Numbered from the stretch's first letter, positions 18,581 through 27,102 are shown. The stretch is DNA of 62,197 nucleotides from Pseudomonadota bacterium (GCA_018261615.1 JAGTSE010000021.1:1-62197), one strand, 5' to 3'. Translations and numbers: made by a program. Notes: generated by a model from the letters alone, not told the origin.

Positions 18581-18788
18581 GAGCCTATCCCAGTAGGCGT
18601 ATATTGTTGCAGCCAGTTTGGACACGGACAGCGCGCAACAACCGGGGCGTACACGCAGTACGTGAGGATTACTCGTTTCCCTCAGCCCTAAAGGGCCGCC
18701 GCAAGCGGCGTTCAAAATGCCAACACATTTTGTGTGAGCACTGCCCAGGACCAAAATGACAAATAAAATAGCCTAATGGGATAGGCTC
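18581..18788. mobile_element. 208-bp miniature element with terminal inverted repeats
   Basis: The ends are GAGCCTATCCCAGTAGGC (18581-18598) and GCCTAATGGGATAGGCTC (18771-18788), an 18-bp inverted pair with one mismatch. TAA flanks both sides, consistent with a 3-bp target duplication. The interior has several hairpins (for example CGCCG/CGGCG and ACACA/TGTGT). An open frame covering the interior on the minus strand looks like chance. This fits a non-autonomous MITE-like element or repeat family; I recall similar sequences in Klebsiella and Enterobacter genomes but cannot verify that here. Confidence 0.7.
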
Positions 18789-18935
18789 TAAACCATTATT
18801 ACGCTTTATACCTTATTTAATTCTCTTGCCATGGGACGTCAGAGTCATCCGCGTGAAAACCTCGGTGCAGCATGCTGTCCGCTGCTGACGGGCTGACAAA
18901 ATGTGCGCTTATCCTGACAATCCATTGACAGATAA

Positions 18936-18977
18936 TTGCCTGGTCAGTAGTTTCATTTGTAATTACTGACCAGGCAA
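18936..18977 (+). promoter_or_regulatory. Long inverted repeat over the marR-type start (operator or RNA hairpin)
   Basis: TTGCCTGGTCAGTA (18936-18949) and its exact reverse complement (18964-18977) are separated by 14 bases. The right arm ends six bases before the ATG at 18983 and contains the only weak AGG that could serve as ribosome-binding site. A MarR dimer bound here would block its own gene and the emrAB-like pair. Alternatively, the RNA hairpin could hide the translation start. Confidence 0.7.
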
Positions 18978-18982
18978 ACATC

Positions 18983-19438
18983 ATGACGGACACGACAGAT
19001 ACCCCCACTCCCAAACTGCATCTTGCTTTATTGATTCATCTGGCGAACCAGTTTAAAGACCAACTTATTAGTCAGTATTTTTCGTCGACGGATATCACCG
19101 CCGCCCAGTTCAAGGTGCTGATCAGTATCTACAAAGGTTTTAACAGTCCGCTAGAAGTGAGCAAAAACTTGTTGATGGATGCGGGTGCAATGAGTCGCAT
19201 GCTGGAACGAATGGTGAAACGCGATCTGATCGTGCGCAACACCAATCCGCAGGATAAACGCCAGGTGATCCTGGCTCTGACCGAAAAAGGGCAGCAGATC
19301 TGCGAACGTTTCCAGAATGAGGCGCTGGCCTCGATTCTCAGTTCGCTGACCTGCCGCCTGACACCTGAAGAGTCCCGATTGCTGGTCGATTTACTGATAA
19401 AAATGTTGCCGGACGAGGCAACTCGCCCACATCGCTAA
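18983..19438 (+). CDS. MarR-family transcriptional regulator
   Basis: The 151-residue protein has the winged-helix MarR core: SKNLLMDAGAMSRMLERMVKRDLIVRN covers the recognition helix, and NPQDKRQVILALTEKG is the wing. Helical ends serve dimerisation. It is followed 22 bp later by genes for an EmrA-like adaptor and an EmrB-like pump, so it most likely represses that operon and releases it when a phenolic or lipophilic compound binds. It is not close to E. coli EmrR in sequence, so no symbol is given. A 42-bp inverted repeat overlaps its translation start, pointing to autoregulation. Confidence 0.92.
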   Translation: MTDTTDTPTPKLHLALLIHLANQFKDQLISQYFSSTDITAAQFKVLISIYKGFNSPLEVSKNLLMDAGAMSRMLERMVKRDLIVRNTNPQDKRQVILALTEKGQQICERFQNEALASILSSLTCRLTPEESRLLVDLLIKMLPDEATRPHR

Positions 19439-19460
19439 GCTGTCCAATAAGGTATTCACG

Positions 19461-20639
19461 ATGCAAACTTCATCTGCACAAGCCGAACGTGCGCCGGGCA
19501 AACGTAAGCGCAACTTCGCTATTCTGTTCCTCATTTTGCTGGCGATCGCCGCAGGATGTCTGGCCTGGTACTTTTTGTATGCCCGCTATTACGAAACGAC
19601 CGATGACGCCTACGTCAATGCCAACCTGGTAACGCTGACGCCGCAAATAGCGGGTACCGTCACGCAGGTTGCCGTTGATGAAGGCGATTACGTAGAAAAA
19701 GGGCAGCCGCTGGTGCTACTCGATCCTAGCGATACGGAAATCGCCCTGCAACAGGCGGAAGCCAACCTTGGCAGCACCGTGCGCCAGGTGCGCGGGCTTT
19801 ACAGCACCGCCGATAACTATCGCGCGCAGGTCGAAGCGAAACAGGTGGCGCTACAAACCGCGCAAAATGACTATGCGCGGCGGCAAAAGATCTTCGCCAG
19901 CGGAGCGATTGCTGCTGAAGATCTGGCGCATTACCGCGATGCGGTGACCACCGCGAAAAGCGATTTGGCAGCGGCGCAGCAAGCATTAACCACCAATCTG
20001 GCGATGGTTGATGACACGGTTATCGACAGCCACCCTGAAATCAAAAGCGCAGTCGCCACGCTGCGCCAGCGCTACCTTGATAATGCCCGTAGCACCATTG
20101 TTGCGCCGGTGAGCGGCTTTGTTGCCAAACGCGCGGTGCAGCTTGGCATGCGGGTTGATTCCGGCACGACGTTGATGTCGATTGTGCCGCTGGATCAGGT
20201 CTGGGTGGATGCCAACTTTAAAGAGAGCCAGATGGACACTATGCGGCTGGGGCAGAAAGTGACGCTGACCGCCGATCTCTATGGCGATAATGTTGAATAC
20301 CATGGGGTAATTGAGAGCCTCGGCATCGGCACCGGCAGCGCCTTCTCGCTGCTACCCGCGCAGAACGCTAGTGGTAACTGGATAAAGATCATCCAGCGTC
20401 TACCGGTGCGCATCACGCTCGATCCGCATGATATACAGAAACATCCGCTGCGCGTGGGGCTGTCAATGTTTGCCCGCGTAGATATCCATGATACGGATGG
20501 TCACCTGCTGCCACAGCAAACAGTTGCCGCGCCGCGCTTTACCACTGACGTGTACCAGAACGCGCTACAAAATGCCGATCAACTGGTGGCGAAAATTCTT
20601 CATGACAACAGCCAGGCGGTAGCGTCCAGCGCCCGCTAA
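19461..20639 (+). CDS. EmrA-like membrane fusion protein (HlyD family)
   Basis: This protein would link an inner-membrane EmrB-type pump to a TolC-type outer-membrane channel. The 392-residue chain has a short cytoplasmic basic N-terminus and one membrane helix (about residues 19-40). The characteristic YETTDDAYVNANLVTLTPQI segment follows, then a lipoyl half-motif (GDYVEKGQPLV), a coiled-coil hairpin and a beta-barrel ending (GTGSAFSLLPAQNASGNW). The last motif is shared with E. coli EmrA. The gene stands 10 bp before the MFS partner. It is a paralogue, not clearly the emrA orthologue. Confidence 0.94.
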   Translation: MQTSSAQAERAPGKRKRNFAILFLILLAIAAGCLAWYFLYARYYETTDDAYVNANLVTLTPQIAGTVTQVAVDEGDYVEKGQPLVLLDPSDTEIALQQAEANLGSTVRQVRGLYSTADNYRAQVEAKQVALQTAQNDYARRQKIFASGAIAAEDLAHYRDAVTTAKSDLAAAQQALTTNLAMVDDTVIDSHPEIKSAVATLRQRYLDNARSTIVAPVSGFVAKRAVQLGMRVDSGTTLMSIVPLDQVWVDANFKESQMDTMRLGQKVTLTADLYGDNVEYHGVIESLGIGTGSAFSLLPAQNASGNWIKIIQRLPVRITLDPHDIQKHPLRVGLSMFARVDIHDTDGHLLPQQTVAAPRFTTDVYQNALQNADQLVAKILHDNSQAVASSAR

Positions 20640-20649
20640 GAGAGACGTT

Positions 20650-22188
20650 ATGCAAGATAAGTCGGCGTTTACGCCTCCCAGCCTGCTGTTGGCGACGATT
20701 GCGCTGTCGCTGGCAACGTTTATGCAGGTGCTGGATACCACCATCGCCAACGTGGCGCTGCCGACCATCGCCGGTAACCTCGGCGTCAGCTCGGATCAGG
20801 GCACCTGGGTGATCACCTCGTTTGCGGTGTGCAACGCCATTGCGCTGCCGCTAACTGGCTGGTTCACCCGACGCTTCGGTCAGCTTAAGCTATTTGTCGG
20901 TTCGGTGGCGCTCTTTACCCTGACCTCGTTCCTCTGCGGTTTTGCCCACAGCATGACCGAGCTGATTATTTTCCGCGCCCTGCAGGGCTTTTTCGCCGGG
21001 CCGATGTTCCCGATGTGCCAGACGCTATTGCTGGTCATTTTCCCGACCAGCAAACGCAGTATGGCGCTGGCCCTGCTATCGATGGTGACTGTCGTGGCGC
21101 CGATTGTCGGCCCGATCACCGGCGGCTGGATCACCGATAACTACTCGTGGCCGTGGATCTTTTACATCAACGTGCCGATCGGGATTTTCGCCGCCATTGC
21201 CGTCTGGAGTCAGCTTCGCGCCAGGGAAGAGACGACCACCACCGCGCCGATTGATTACATTGGCATTGCGCTGCTGATACTCGGCGTAGGGTTGTTGCAG
21301 GTGGTGCTCGACAAAGGCAACGATCTTGACTGGTTCAGCGCGCCAGAAATCATCGTTATGTCAGTTATCTCCGTGATTGCACTGGTCTCATTTGTGATTT
21401 GGGAACTGGGGGAAAACCACCCGATTGTGAACCTGCGGCTGTTTAAGGATCGTAATTTCGCGATTGGTACTGCAACGCTGACACTCGGCTATGCGGCTTT
21501 TTTTGCCATCAACATTATTCTGCCGCAGTGGCTGCAAACCCAGATGGGCTACACCGCCATCTGGGCCGGGCTGGCCGCTGCGCCGATGGGTTTTTTGCCG
21601 TTGTTGCTGACGCCGTTTATCGGCCGCTATGCGCACAAAGTGGATCTGCGATTCCTCGCCACGCTGTCGTTTCTGACGATGGGCATATCGTGTTTGCTTC
21701 GTGCTCAGTTCAATACCAGCGTCGATTTTCGCACTATTGCCGAAGTGCAGATGTTTATGGGCATTGGCGTGGCCTTCTTCTTTATGCCGATCACCACCAT
21801 TGTGCTGTCAAATTTGAATGGCGTTGAAGTGGCGGAAGGTTCCGGGCTGGCGACCTTTTTCCGTGTGCTCGGCGGTTCTTTCGCCTCGTCGCTCACCACC
21901 TGGATTTGGTCGCGGCGTGAGGTTTATCACCATGCTAACCTCACCGATAGCGTCACTGCCTATAACCCTGCGGCAATGGACTACCTGCATAAGATGGGCG
22001 GTGTGACGCAGCAGCACCTTGCGGCAGTGGATAAAACCATTGAGCAGCAGGCCTATATGATGTCGACCATTGACTATTTCTGGCTGCTGGGCTGGGGTTT
22101 TATGGGGCTAATGGTGTTGATTTGGTTTGCACGTCCGCCGTTTGTGCGTTCCGGTGCGCCTGGAGTGCCACCCGCAACAGGACATTAA
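20650..22188 (+). CDS. EmrB-like multidrug efflux transporter (MFS, DHA2, 14 TM)
   Basis: This proton-driven pump has 512 residues and about 14 hydrophobic helices. It shows the DHA2 motifs LDTTIANVALPTIAG in helix 1, WFTRRFGQLKLF (motif A) and a motif C-type segment in VTVVAPIVGPITGGWI. Together with the upstream EmrA-like adaptor it forms a tripartite exporter for hydrophobic toxic compounds, possibly plant phenolics given the other genes here. The stop is followed at once by an ERIC-like repeat. The substrate is unknown. Confidence 0.94.
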   Translation: MQDKSAFTPPSLLLATIALSLATFMQVLDTTIANVALPTIAGNLGVSSDQGTWVITSFAVCNAIALPLTGWFTRRFGQLKLFVGSVALFTLTSFLCGFAHSMTELIIFRALQGFFAGPMFPMCQTLLLVIFPTSKRSMALALLSMVTVVAPIVGPITGGWITDNYSWPWIFYINVPIGIFAAIAVWSQLRAREETTTTAPIDYIGIALLILGVGLLQVVLDKGNDLDWFSAPEIIVMSVISVIALVSFVIWELGENHPIVNLRLFKDRNFAIGTATLTLGYAAFFAINIILPQWLQTQMGYTAIWAGLAAAPMGFLPLLLTPFIGRYAHKVDLRFLATLSFLTMGISCLLRAQFNTSVDFRTIAEVQMFMGIGVAFFFMPITTIVLSNLNGVEVAEGSGLATFFRVLGGSFASSLTTWIWSRREVYHHANLTDSVTAYNPAAMDYLHKMGGVTQQHLAAVDKTIEQQAYMMSTIDYFWLLGWGFMGLMVLIWFARPPFVRSGAPGVPPATGH

Positions 22189-22193
22189 TACAG

Positions 22194-22325
22194 ATACCCA
22201 AAATAATTCGAGTTGCAGGACAAAACGCTTTTCCGTTTTGAACAGTGTGCTTACGCTGTCCCCGAAGGGGTGAGTCTCAGGGATGAGCCGAATCAAAAGC
22301 CGACAAACAGGCAACTCAGCTTGGC
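22194..22325 (+). repeat. ERIC-like mosaic repeat, copy B
   Basis: The element starts with ATACCCAAAATAATTCGAG and TTGCAGGA, as in copy A. Serial hairpins follow: 22221-22227 with 22234-22240 (CAAAACG/CGTTTTG), an ACAGTGT/ACGCTGT hairpin, and CCCC-GAA-GGGG. Then come GGATGAGCCGAAT and AAAAGCC, also found in copy C. The normal 3' end (AAGTATGACGAGTATA) is missing, and the element runs into an MFS gene remnant. It begins five bases after the emrB-like stop. Confidence 0.75.
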
Positions 22326-22475
22326 GAATTTGAATCCGGTATGCTCGCCGCGTGGCTCGGGGCTGTGCCCGCTGCGGCGCTGGGCGGTATTGGCACGCTG
22401 CTGGTGGTGGCGCTGTGGATGAAGATGTTCCCCGGCCTGCGGCATCGTCAGCGGCTGGAGAGCAGTGCAGCTTAG
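22326..22475 (+). pseudogene. 3' remnant of an MFS transporter gene
   Basis: The frame ending with TAG at 22473-22475 encodes ESGMLAAWLGAVPAAALGG and GIGTLLVVALWMKMFPGLRH. This resembles the final transmembrane helix and tail of EntS-like major facilitator transporters. Nothing upstream belongs to a transporter, since the fragment emerges directly from the ERIC-like repeat. It is therefore a truncated relic, probably left by a rearrangement at the repeat. The DNA after it (22476-22640) contains no gene I can support. Confidence 0.6.
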
Positions 22476-22640
22476 CCGCTGGTGCTGATGAAAGACCGGA
22501 AAGCGCCTGGCGTACCATACAGCACGGTGGATCAATGGTATCGGCGGGAACTGATTGAGTTTGACGGGCCAGGCCACGCACCGCAGAGAGAATAAGCGGC
22601 GCGTTTTAATCAGGTACTGCTGGAGTCCCTTCGCGAATAG

Positions 22641-25349
22641 TCAGTGTAACAGTTGTTGTTTACGTGCCTGATTGACCGCCTGAATGCGCCCCTTCACCTG
22701 CAACTTTTCATATAGCTGTTTTAAGTGCCATTTGACGGTTTCCACAGAGATACCCAGCGCACGAGCGATTTGTTTGTTGGAATGTCCATCGGCAATTAAG
22801 CGCAATGTTTGTTGTTCTCGCTCCGTTAACCGCAGGCCTGCAGTTGCGGGAGCGGGCAGCATCGCGCCCAATTGGCTAAGCAGCGTACGGATGACCATAT
22901 CCTGCGTGGGCTGCTTATTCAGGTGAACCAGCCACAAGGTAAGATCCGGGCCGAGGTCTTGCAGACTGCGTCGCAGATTTTTCGCCACCGCGCTTTGCAG
23001 TGCCGGTAAGCCCACCGTGGCCGCCTGCGCGATTTCTCCGCCACGGAACAGGGCAATAGCTTCCAGCAAGCGCAAGCGCACAGCGCTAAGCCATTCACCG
23101 CACTGTTCAAGCGCTTCCACCTGTATGTGAAGTAACCTCGCCGCCGCCAGCGGTTCGTCGTGCGCGATCAGCATCCGACACTGGCTGATGGCGCTGTACC
23201 TGTCAATAAGCGCTTGTTGATGAGGGTCCGCAGCGCGAATCTGTAGCAATTGTACCAGCGCATGTTCTGCGGCATCGTGATGACCGGCCAGCAGATAAAG
23301 CGCCAGCTGCTCAGCGAGCAACAAGGCGCGGATGCGCAACCATCCGCGTCGGTCAGCCAGCTGTTCTGCATGCTGTAACAGCGCCTGTGCTTCTTGGTGC
23401 TGGTTGTTTTGCTGCGCATTACGTGCCAGTACACGGTAGCAACTGCTCAGACCGTCCGGTGGGCAGACGTCATCAATGGTTTGCAGCCGCAGGGTCAGCA
23501 GCTCTTCGAGACGCTCATCGTTTCCCTGTTCCCAGGCGATTTCCGCCAGCAGCGGTGCCAACGTTGCGCTGCTGCTGGAATTTGTGCCGGTATGCTGTTC
23601 CGCATGACACAGCGCACGGGAGGCCAACTGTTCAGCCTGCGTTAAATCCCCCTGCCGCAAGCAGGCCTGGGCCATCACGAAAGCGCGATAGACCTCGACA
23701 AACAGGTTACGCAGGGGCGTTTGCGCAATGGCGATACGCTGATGAACAGCCAGCGCCTGCTGGGGGCGTGAGGCGACAAGGTAACAGTAGCTGAGAATAT
23801 TGCACACCAGGCCATCTACCCAGATATCGCCGCAGGGCACCGCCTGAAGCAGCGGCTCCACAATGGCCAGACTGGCGGCAATATTCTCGGCGAAGGCTTC
23901 GCAAATCGCCCGCACCACGCGGAGTTTGATGCGGCCAGGGTGGGCCAACGCCGGGTTTTTTGCCGCCAGCGCGTCGAGTTCATCCAGCAGTTGTCGCGCA
24001 TCGTCAAAGCGGAAATAGTGCGCCAGCGCCCATGCGAGGTTGATTTGCAGTTCAATACGCGCGGGTGTCACATCCGCCGGCAGATAGCGCATCCAGCGCA
24101 CCATGGTATCGATATCACCCTCTTCAGCCAGTGATTGCGCGCCGGCGGCTGCATGGCTGATCATCGGTTTACCGGCGGCGAGCGTATGGCGGATGGCTTC
24201 AGCCCACAGTTGCTGGGCGGCAAACCAGGTGCTTGCTCGTTCATGCAGCAAACTCACGACTTGCTGCCCATGACGCTGTAAACGTGTGAATAATGCATCG
24301 CGCATGAGCGGGTGGTAACGGAACCAGAACCCTTCGTCATCGAGGGTGGAGAGAAACAGGTTGCGCTCGGCTATCCAGGCGAGCATCTCCACACCGTTAT
24401 GCAGACCAGTTACGGCATCGCACAATGCTGGATGGAGACGATTAAGCAGGGATGTTCGCAATAGAAAATCAAACACGTCAGCCGGTAGTGGGGCGAAGAC
24501 GACCTCATCCAGATAGCGCGAAACTGAGCGGGAACTGGCCCGCAGGCTCCCCTCGTTATTGGTGTGACCAGGCGGGGCAAGGGCGGCCATTTTCATGCCC
24601 GCAATCCAGCCTTCAGTGACTGAAATTAACCGGTGAAGCGTCTCTTTTTTTACCGGTATTGCGGTGGTCGCAGAAAACCAGGCGTGGGCTTCATCATGGG
24701 TAAAGCGCAGCGCGTCATCATCGATCTCCAGCAGTTGATCCTCGATTTGCAGGCGGCTGAGCGCCCATGGCGGCGGACAACGGCTGCCTAAAACCAGATG
24801 CAGGCAGGCGGGGGCATGAGCCAACAGCCAGCTAAGCCCGGTGTGGATGGACGGATGCTGAATGTACTGATAATCATCCAGAATGAGGTACAGCGGGCGC
24901 GGGTGGGTGTGCAACAGGTTGATGAGCGCGGCGCAGAAGTGAGCAAAATCACCCGCAAGTTCGCCGGTGGAACCCGGTGATAATGGGTTTTTTTCCTGCT
25001 GGCTGAACGGGCGTAACGCCGCCTGCAAATAACGCATGAACAGCAGCGGCGAGTTGTCATCCTCTTCAAGGTTCAGCCAGGCGATGCTATCGCCCCGCTG
25101 TAGGCGGCGATGATACCACTGCGCCAGCAGCGTCGTTTTGCCAAACCCGGCGGCGGCGCACACCAGCGTCAGGTTACGGGAAGCGGCGCCGTCAAGCTGC
25201 TGTAACAACCGGTCACGCTGCACTAACGCGCCTGGCGATCGCGGCGGCGAGAGCTTGGTGAGGATCAGTGGTAACGCGCGGGCGAAACGGAACGGTTCAT
25301 CGTGCGTTACCACTGCGGGTACATCCCTGGTTGAGGATAAAAACGCCAT
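22641..25349 (-). CDS. MalT-like ATP-dependent LuxR-family transcriptional activator
   Basis: This is a STAND-class regulator of 902 residues. It has an N-terminal NTPase with Walker A (AAAGFGKTTLLAQW) and a Walker B-like LILDDYQY, a long TPR-like middle region for ligand sensing, and a C-terminal LuxR helix-turn-helix (LTEREQQTLRLIADGHSNKQ, then IARALGISVETVKWHL). It is divergent from a budC-like gene 174 bp away, much as AcoK-type regulators sit near acetoin metabolism genes. Control of that gene is therefore likely but inferred. The reading frame is complete and intact. The inducer is unknown. Confidence 0.93.
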   Translation of the reverse strand: MAFLSSTRDVPAVVTHDEPFRFARALPLILTKLSPPRSPGALVQRDRLLQQLDGAASRNLTLVCAAAGFGKTTLLAQWYHRRLQRGDSIAWLNLEEDDNSPLLFMRYLQAALRPFSQQEKNPLSPGSTGELAGDFAHFCAALINLLHTHPRPLYLILDDYQYIQHPSIHTGLSWLLAHAPACLHLVLGSRCPPPWALSRLQIEDQLLEIDDDALRFTHDEAHAWFSATTAIPVKKETLHRLISVTEGWIAGMKMAALAPPGHTNNEGSLRASSRSVSRYLDEVVFAPLPADVFDFLLRTSLLNRLHPALCDAVTGLHNGVEMLAWIAERNLFLSTLDDEGFWFRYHPLMRDALFTRLQRHGQQVVSLLHERASTWFAAQQLWAEAIRHTLAAGKPMISHAAAGAQSLAEEGDIDTMVRWMRYLPADVTPARIELQINLAWALAHYFRFDDARQLLDELDALAAKNPALAHPGRIKLRVVRAICEAFAENIAASLAIVEPLLQAVPCGDIWVDGLVCNILSYCYLVASRPQQALAVHQRIAIAQTPLRNLFVEVYRAFVMAQACLRQGDLTQAEQLASRALCHAEQHTGTNSSSSATLAPLLAEIAWEQGNDERLEELLTLRLQTIDDVCPPDGLSSCYRVLARNAQQNNQHQEAQALLQHAEQLADRRGWLRIRALLLAEQLALYLLAGHHDAAEHALVQLLQIRAADPHQQALIDRYSAISQCRMLIAHDEPLAAARLLHIQVEALEQCGEWLSAVRLRLLEAIALFRGGEIAQAATVGLPALQSAVAKNLRRSLQDLGPDLTLWLVHLNKQPTQDMVIRTLLSQLGAMLPAPATAGLRLTEREQQTLRLIADGHSNKQIARALGISVETVKWHLKQLYEKLQVKGRIQAVNQARKQQLLH

Positions 25350-25373
25350 GTATCCCTCTCTCGCCCTGTGCTT

Positions 25374-25394
25374 TACCCCCCATCAGAGGGGGTA
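25374..25394. promoter_or_regulatory. Inverted repeat in the malT-like/budC divergent region
   Basis: TACCCCC (25374-25380) and GGGGGTA (25388-25394) form a seven-bp dyad with a seven-base spacer, 25 bp upstream of the regulator start. It may be an operator for the divergent pair. A GGATGAGG at 25504-25511, just before the budC start, partly resembles a MalT box. Confidence 0.35.
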
Positions 25395-25523
25395 GGCCAT
25401 CTCTGTTCGTGTCTGTAGAGTAAATCACCATATACCGTCGGTGCATAGTCAGGTCGTTTTGCCCATCAGACCATGCGCCAGCGGGCAGCATAACCGTTAA
25501 TCAGGATGAGGTAAGTAGAGATT

Positions 25524-26303
25524 ATGGCTATCGAAAATAAAGTTGCTCTGGTCACCGGCGCGGGTCAGGGAATTGGCCGGGGTATTGCTTTGCGTCTGGC
25601 AAAGGATGGCGCGTCGCTGATGCTGGTTGATGTTAAGCGCGAAGGGCTGGACGCGGTTGCCGCAGAGGTTAAAGCGCTGGGACGTCAGGTTGCCACTTTC
25701 GTGGCTGATATCGCCGATCGCGAGCAGGTGTATGAGGCCGTTAACCAGGCTGAAAGCCAGCTTGGCGGCTTCGATATTATCGTCAACAACGCCGGTATCG
25801 CGCAGGTGCAGGCACTGGCCGATGTGACCCCGGAAGAGGTCGATCGCATCATGCGGATCAACGTGCAAGGAACGCTGTGGGGCATCCAGGCGGCGGCGAA
25901 AAAATTTATCGACCGTAAACAGAAAGGGAAAATTATCAATGCCTGTTCTATTGCCGGGCATGACGGTTTTGCTCTGCTCGGCATCTACTCTGCAACGAAA
26001 TTTGCTGTTCGCGCACTGACGCAAACGGCGGCGAAAGAGTACGCCAGCCGTGGGATCACGGTGAATGCTTATTGCCCGGGGATTGTCGGCACTGGTATGT
26101 GGACGGAAATCGATAAACGCTTCTCAGAAATCACCGGCGCTGCAATTGGCGAAACCTGGAAAAAATACGTTGAGGGTATCGCGCTTGGCCGCGCTGAAAC
26201 GCCGGATGATGTCGCAAGCCTGGTCTCTTATCTAGCTGGCCCGGATTCCGATTATGTCACCGGGCAATCAATACTGATTGATGGCGGTATTGTTTACCGT
26301 TAA
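25524..26303 (+). CDS. budC: Acetoin(diacetyl) reductase / 2,3-butanediol dehydrogenase (SDR)
   Basis: This short-chain dehydrogenase should interconvert diacetyl, acetoin and 2,3-butanediol using NAD(H). The 259-residue chain has the cofactor motif [19 protein letters not shown], the catalytic Ser-Tyr-Lys set in [10 protein letters not shown]...YSATK, and [11 protein letters not shown]. The ending [14 protein letters not shown] is very close to Klebsiella BudC-type enzymes. It stands alone, divergent from the MalT-like activator and followed by a hairpin terminator. Substrate range among related SDRs varies, so the exact diol or ketone is an inference. Confidence 0.85.
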   Translation: MAIENKVALVTGAGQGIGRGIALRLAKDGASLMLVDVKREGLDAVAAEVKALGRQVATFVADIADREQVYEAVNQAESQLGGFDIIVNNAGIAQVQALADVTPEEVDRIMRINVQGTLWGIQAAAKKFIDRKQKGKIINACSIAGHDGFALLGIYSATKFAVRALTQTAAKEYASRGITVNAYCPGIVGTGMWTEIDKRFSEITGAAIGETWKKYVEGIALGRAETPDDVASLVSYLAGPDSDYVTGQSILIDGGIVYR

Positions 26304-26309
26304 GTCAAA

Positions 26310-26345
26310 GAGCCGGAACGGGCGACACGCAGTTCCGGCTCGTTT
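26310..26345 (+). terminator. Hairpin terminator after budC
   Basis: GAGCCGGAAC (26310-26319) pairs exactly with GTTCCGGCTC (26332-26341) across a 12-base loop, and GTTT follows. The T-tract is short. The hairpin overlaps the stop region of the convergent diguanylate cyclase remnant. Confidence 0.6.
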
Positions 26346-26475
26346 ACAGTTGGTTGTGCCCGTGGCGTTTAGCCAGGCACAGCGCGCGATCCGCTTTCTC
26401 AATTAACCTCTTGTAATCCGGGTGATAATCCCATTCAGCAAGGCCGATACTGGCGGTGAGGGAAATTTTTATCCT
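26344..26475 (-). pseudogene. C-terminal remnant of a GGDEF diguanylate cyclase
   Basis: The minus strand encodes SLTASIGLAEWDYHPDYKRL then IEKADRALCLAKRHGHNQL before a TAA at 26344-26346. This is the end of a GGDEF domain (T-x-S-x-G-x-A and A-D-x-A-L-x-x-A-K-x-x-G-x-N). The GGDEF active-site loop and everything upstream are absent, and the similarity ends near 26475. The piece cannot make cyclic di-GMP. It shows that a signalling gene was lost here, close to the repeat and the sigma-54 promoter. Confidence 0.7.
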
Positions 26476-26603
26476 TCCAGACTGCGTTTTTTGGGGATTT
26501 TTATGCTATTGGCCCGTTTTCCAGCGCGATGGCGTCTTGCTGGTCGAAAAATCACCCGTACAATGGTCAGACGTTGAATTCTCCCTTCTGATAGCAGGCC
26601 ACC

Positions 26604-26741
26604 ATGATCGTAATAAAAACCTTTTTCCTGTGCCTGCTGTGCATCACGCTGCTCTCCCTTGCCGTCAGCCTCGCCCAGGCGATGCACCAGCGGGACACAC
26701 GCATGCAGCTACGAGGTGATCAGCTGGGGAGCGGGAAATAA
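26604..26741 (+). CDS. Possible small membrane or exported peptide, 45 residues
   Basis: An open frame from ATG at 26604 to TAA at 26739-26741 encodes a hydrophobic segment (IKTFFLCLLCITLLSLAVSL) followed by a charged tail. It looks like a single-span small protein or the signal-peptide start of a lost gene. The ribosome-binding site is weak (AGCAGG). I do not recognise it. It lies between the diguanylate cyclase remnant and an ERIC-like repeat, so it may be another relic. Confidence 0.25.
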   Translation: MIVIKTFFLCLLCITLLSLAVSLAQAMHQRDTRMQLRGDQLGSGK

Positions 26742-26829
26742 AGTGCGGCGTAACAGCAATATTCCTGATGGTTACTGGTACGGCGAGCAGCCGCGCTTGT
26801 TGGTCGATCACCGTGGCTCGCAGGCCGAA

Positions 26830-26989
26830 GTGAATCCCCAGCAGCTTACTCAAGTAAGTGGCTGGGGTGAGCGACAAATCTGCCGGGAGCAGATTTGAAC
26901 GCTGTAAGCAGCGGCTCCGAAGGGGTAAGGCTCAGGGATGAGCCGAATAAAAAGCCAACGCACATGCAACTTGAAGTATGACGAGTATA
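26830..26989 (+). repeat. ERIC-like mosaic repeat, copy C
   Basis: The left part GTGAATCCCCAGCAGCTTAC plus AAGTAAGTGGCTGGGGTGAG is the classic ERIC stem. It is followed by a nine-bp hairpin (26875-26883 with 26889-26897, loop CGGGA), a CGCTG/CAGCG hairpin, CTCC-GAA-GGGG and GGATGAGCCGAATAAAAAGC. The right end is CAACTTGAAGTATGACGAG. It lies about 260 bp upstream of the urea operon start, outside its promoter. Confidence 0.8.
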
Positions 26990-27102
26990 TAACGCAAAGG
27001 GGTCGCGCAGGTTAATGTGCTGGTCAGGCAAAGAATAGCCGCATACTGCCATAATCGAATATTCTGATATTGATTATAGGTATCTGTTTTTCCAATAATA
27101 AT

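Noticed and set aside
18509..18754. 81-codon minus-strand frame through the 208-bp inverted-repeat element
   Set aside because: It follows the repeat interior, has no start signal and looks like chance coding in a structured repeat.
22489..22581. Short frame after the MFS remnant (MKDRKAPGVPYSTVDQWY)
   Set aside because: Too short, no clear start signal and no recognised family; could be debris but nothing supports a gene.
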